A DNA stretch of 7,627 nt from contig CP070700.1 in NCBI GenBank assembly GCA_020349865.1, positions 2,630,377-2,638,003 on the forward strand. Direction: 5' to 3'. The notes beneath the pieces are model-generated. The model was not told the origin of the DNA. It saw only the letters and a list, made by a program, of their open reading frames with translations, and did no database searches. The position numbers were made by a program, and so were the translations under genes. Every line of letters begins with the position of its first letter. The first letter of the stretch is position 1. This DNA comes from Desulfobacteraceae bacterium (lineage in GTDB: Bacteria > Desulfobacterota > DSM-4660 > Desulfatiglandales > Desulfatiglandaceae). This document shows, piece after piece, positions 6,741 through 7,627 of this stretch.

Positions 6741-6923
6741 AATTATCATAAGTGTGGAACGAGAAATCTGACTCTGACTTTTCAACTGTTCAGGTAGTCC
6801 TACCAAGGCCTCTCAAGTAATTGAAATGCCAACACAATTGCGCCTCCCGGTCAGTCAGACATATCACAGGTTTTTGAGGGGGATGATACTTGCACCTTCT
6901 GGATGGATATCTCAGAAATCATC

Positions 6924-6951
6924 AGGGTGAAATCGCCCACTGTTTCACCCT
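6924..6951. repeat. Perfect 9-bp inverted repeat
   Basis: AGGGTGAAA (6924-6932) and TTTCACCCT (6943-6951) are perfect complements around a 10-base loop. Outer bases can also pair: TCAGGG 6922-6927 with CCCTGA 6954-6959 as an alternative fold, and CTCA 6911-6914 with TGAG 6957-6960. There is no T-run on either side. Confidence 0.5.
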
Positions 6952-6993
6952 CGCCCTGAGAGCTTCCAGCTAAGATTGTTCATAGACCGGTAC

Positions 6994-7022
6994 TTGATTG
7001 TTATGACTACTCGATATATACT
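6994..7022 (+). promoter_or_regulatory. Candidate sigma-70 promoter
   Basis: TTGATT (6994-6999, four of six matches to TTGACA) and TATACT (7017-7022, five of six matches to TATAAT) are separated by exactly 17 bases. The 31-codon stub follows about 50 bases downstream with a strong ribosome site, which makes the box more credible than a chance match. Confidence 0.45.
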
Positions 7023-7065
7023 TGGTTTTGATGATATTCAAGGATGATGCAAGTATCCTGGAAAA

Positions 7066-7071
7066 GGGAGG
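7066..7071 (+). promoter_or_regulatory. Strong Shine-Dalgarno site
   Basis: GGGAGG (within AAAAGGGAGG) lies four bases before the ATG at 7076. It is the best ribosome site in the right-hand region, yet it leads into only 31 codons. Confidence 0.5.
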
Positions 7072-7075
7072 ATTG

Positions 7076-7171
7076 ATGAAAAGAAAAGGATCATTTGGGT
7101 TAATATGCACTTTTCTACTTTTCAATGATTCTCTTTGTAGTCACAAAATAGTTTTCCGTATAGCATCTTAA
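7076..7171 (+). pseudogene. Signal-peptide-like N-terminal stub, 31 codons
   Basis: ATG 7076 begins MKRKGSFGLICTFLLF, a positively charged start followed by a hydrophobic stretch, as in a signal peptide or first membrane helix. The frame then turns polar and stops at TAA 7169-7171. In another frame the hydrophobic character continues as MILFVVTK (ATG near 7123), so a frameshift near 7122 may have cut a longer secreted or membrane protein. Nothing recognisable follows, because the converging sigma-54 regulator remnant begins ten bases later. A real 31-aa peptide cannot be excluded. The promoter and ribosome site in front are intact in appearance. Confidence 0.35.
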
Positions 7172-7180
7172 ATGTATTGT

Positions 7181-7627
7181 TCAATAATTACTTTTTCTTC
7201 CATAAACAATCCCCAATTTTTTCATCCGATTCCTCAGCGTGCTTAAATTTATTCCGAGAACGGCAGCCGCCCCATCCCGCCCATGAACCTTACCCTTTGT
7301 TTTGGTTAATACTCGATGAATATGCCGTTAAATTATCGCATCGAGATTATCTGTTTCTTCTCTGTATCCCACTAATTCCATCGGTTTTTTCGATTGTCCC
7401 AGATTCAGATGTTCAAAAGTCAACGGACCTGTGGGATTGAGTATTAAAGCGCGCTCAATTACATTCTCCAACTCCCGTACATTGCCCGGCCAATGGTATT
7501 CCATTATAGGGTCAATAGCGCCAGAAGACAGGGTAGGAATAGTGGGTAATTTCAATTCCTTGGCTTTCAGGCTTATAAAATGCTGCAATAGTGAGGGGAT
7601 ATCCGCTTTCCTTTCACGAAGTGGCGG
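7181..7627 (-). pseudogene. Sigma-54-dependent activator C-terminus, interrupted by a stop before its HTH
   Basis: The frame enters at the right edge and reads PPLRERKADIP and YHWPGNVRELENVIERALIL. These are the end of the AAA+ ATPase domain of sigma-54 activators, with the sensor II helix. It continues to NLDAII and then meets TAA (7330-7328). Past that codon the same frame goes on with RHIHRVLTKTKGKVHGRDGA, then AAVLGINLSTLRNRMKKLGI and a natural TGA at 7183-7181. This is the Fis-type helix-turn-helix of NtrC or FhlA-like regulators. A single-base change, for example TCA to TAA, would explain the stop. The HTH also shows family-unusual changes: GRDGAA where GPxGAA is common, and NLSTLR where NPSTLR is common. 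Without the HTH the protein could still hydrolyse ATP but would lose site-specific DNA binding. The N-terminal sensor part lies outside the window. Confidence 0.85.

Larger units (their letters stand above)
6405..6993. other. AT-rich non-coding region with several inverted repeats
   Basis: I find no supported gene on either strand. A minus-strand frame between about 6380 and 6625 is open for roughly 80 codons, but it has no good start codon and resembles nothing I know. Three inverted repeats (6537-6605, 6717-6740 and 6924-6951) are listed separately. None is followed by a T-run, so none looks like an intrinsic terminator. Confidence 0.5.

Noticed and set aside
6885..7057. 10-bp inverted pair GATACTTGCA (6885-6894) and TGCAAGTATC (7048-7057)
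   Set aside because: The arms are about 150 bases apart with no element between them. A pair of this size can arise by chance in a window this long.
651..7627. Stop-codon reassignment, suggested by TAG and TAA inside three recognisable frames
   Set aside because: The two intact genes end normally (TAA and TGA), different stop codons interrupt different remnants, and a frameshift and truncations accompany them. Gene decay explains this better.
1..7627. CRISPR arrays, tRNA or rRNA genes
   Set aside because: I saw no regularly spaced repeats, no T-arm-like motif in a cloverleaf setting, and no rRNA signature.

Overview
The window looks like bacterial chromosome of moderate GC. The remnant families resemble those common in Desulfobacterota and other former deltaproteobacteria: an IS1380-type transposase, a sigma-54 activator with a Fis-type HTH, and PATAN-domain response regulators. 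That placement is inference from family resemblance. No ribosomal or marker gene is present to confirm it.

Layout. Bases 1-334 are the C-terminal end of a coiled-coil protein. Bases 335-650 have no convincing large gene, only a possible 58-aa minus-strand ORF. Bases 651-1162 are a decayed C-terminal piece of an IS1380-family transposase with two Trp-to-stop changes and a frameshift. Bases 1163-1797 are mostly non-coding but hold a strongly self-complementary segment (1451-1558) and a possible leader ORF that stops one base before the next gene. Bases 1798-3531 encode a 577-aa protein arranged as REC, PATAN (DUF4388), TPR-like, zinc ribbon, TPR-like, REC. Bases 3771-6017 encode a 748-aa, probably soluble and mainly helical protein that I do not recognise. 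Bases 6018-7180 are AT-rich and gene-poor. They carry a decayed radical SAM C-terminus (6135-6404), three inverted repeats, and a promoter plus Shine-Dalgarno site in front of a 31-codon stub. Bases 7181-7627 (minus strand) are the C-terminus of a sigma-54-dependent activator in which a TAA stop removes the DNA-binding domain although the frame behind it is still readable.

How it fits together. The two long genes in the middle are intact and in the same direction, while every recognisable gene to either side is broken. My reading is that a signalling pair (a scaffold-like double response regulator and an orphan partner) survives in an otherwise eroding region. The sequence does not show what signal or output it serves. 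The orphan partner and its link to the PATAN/zinc-ribbon protein are the best candidates here for undescribed biology.
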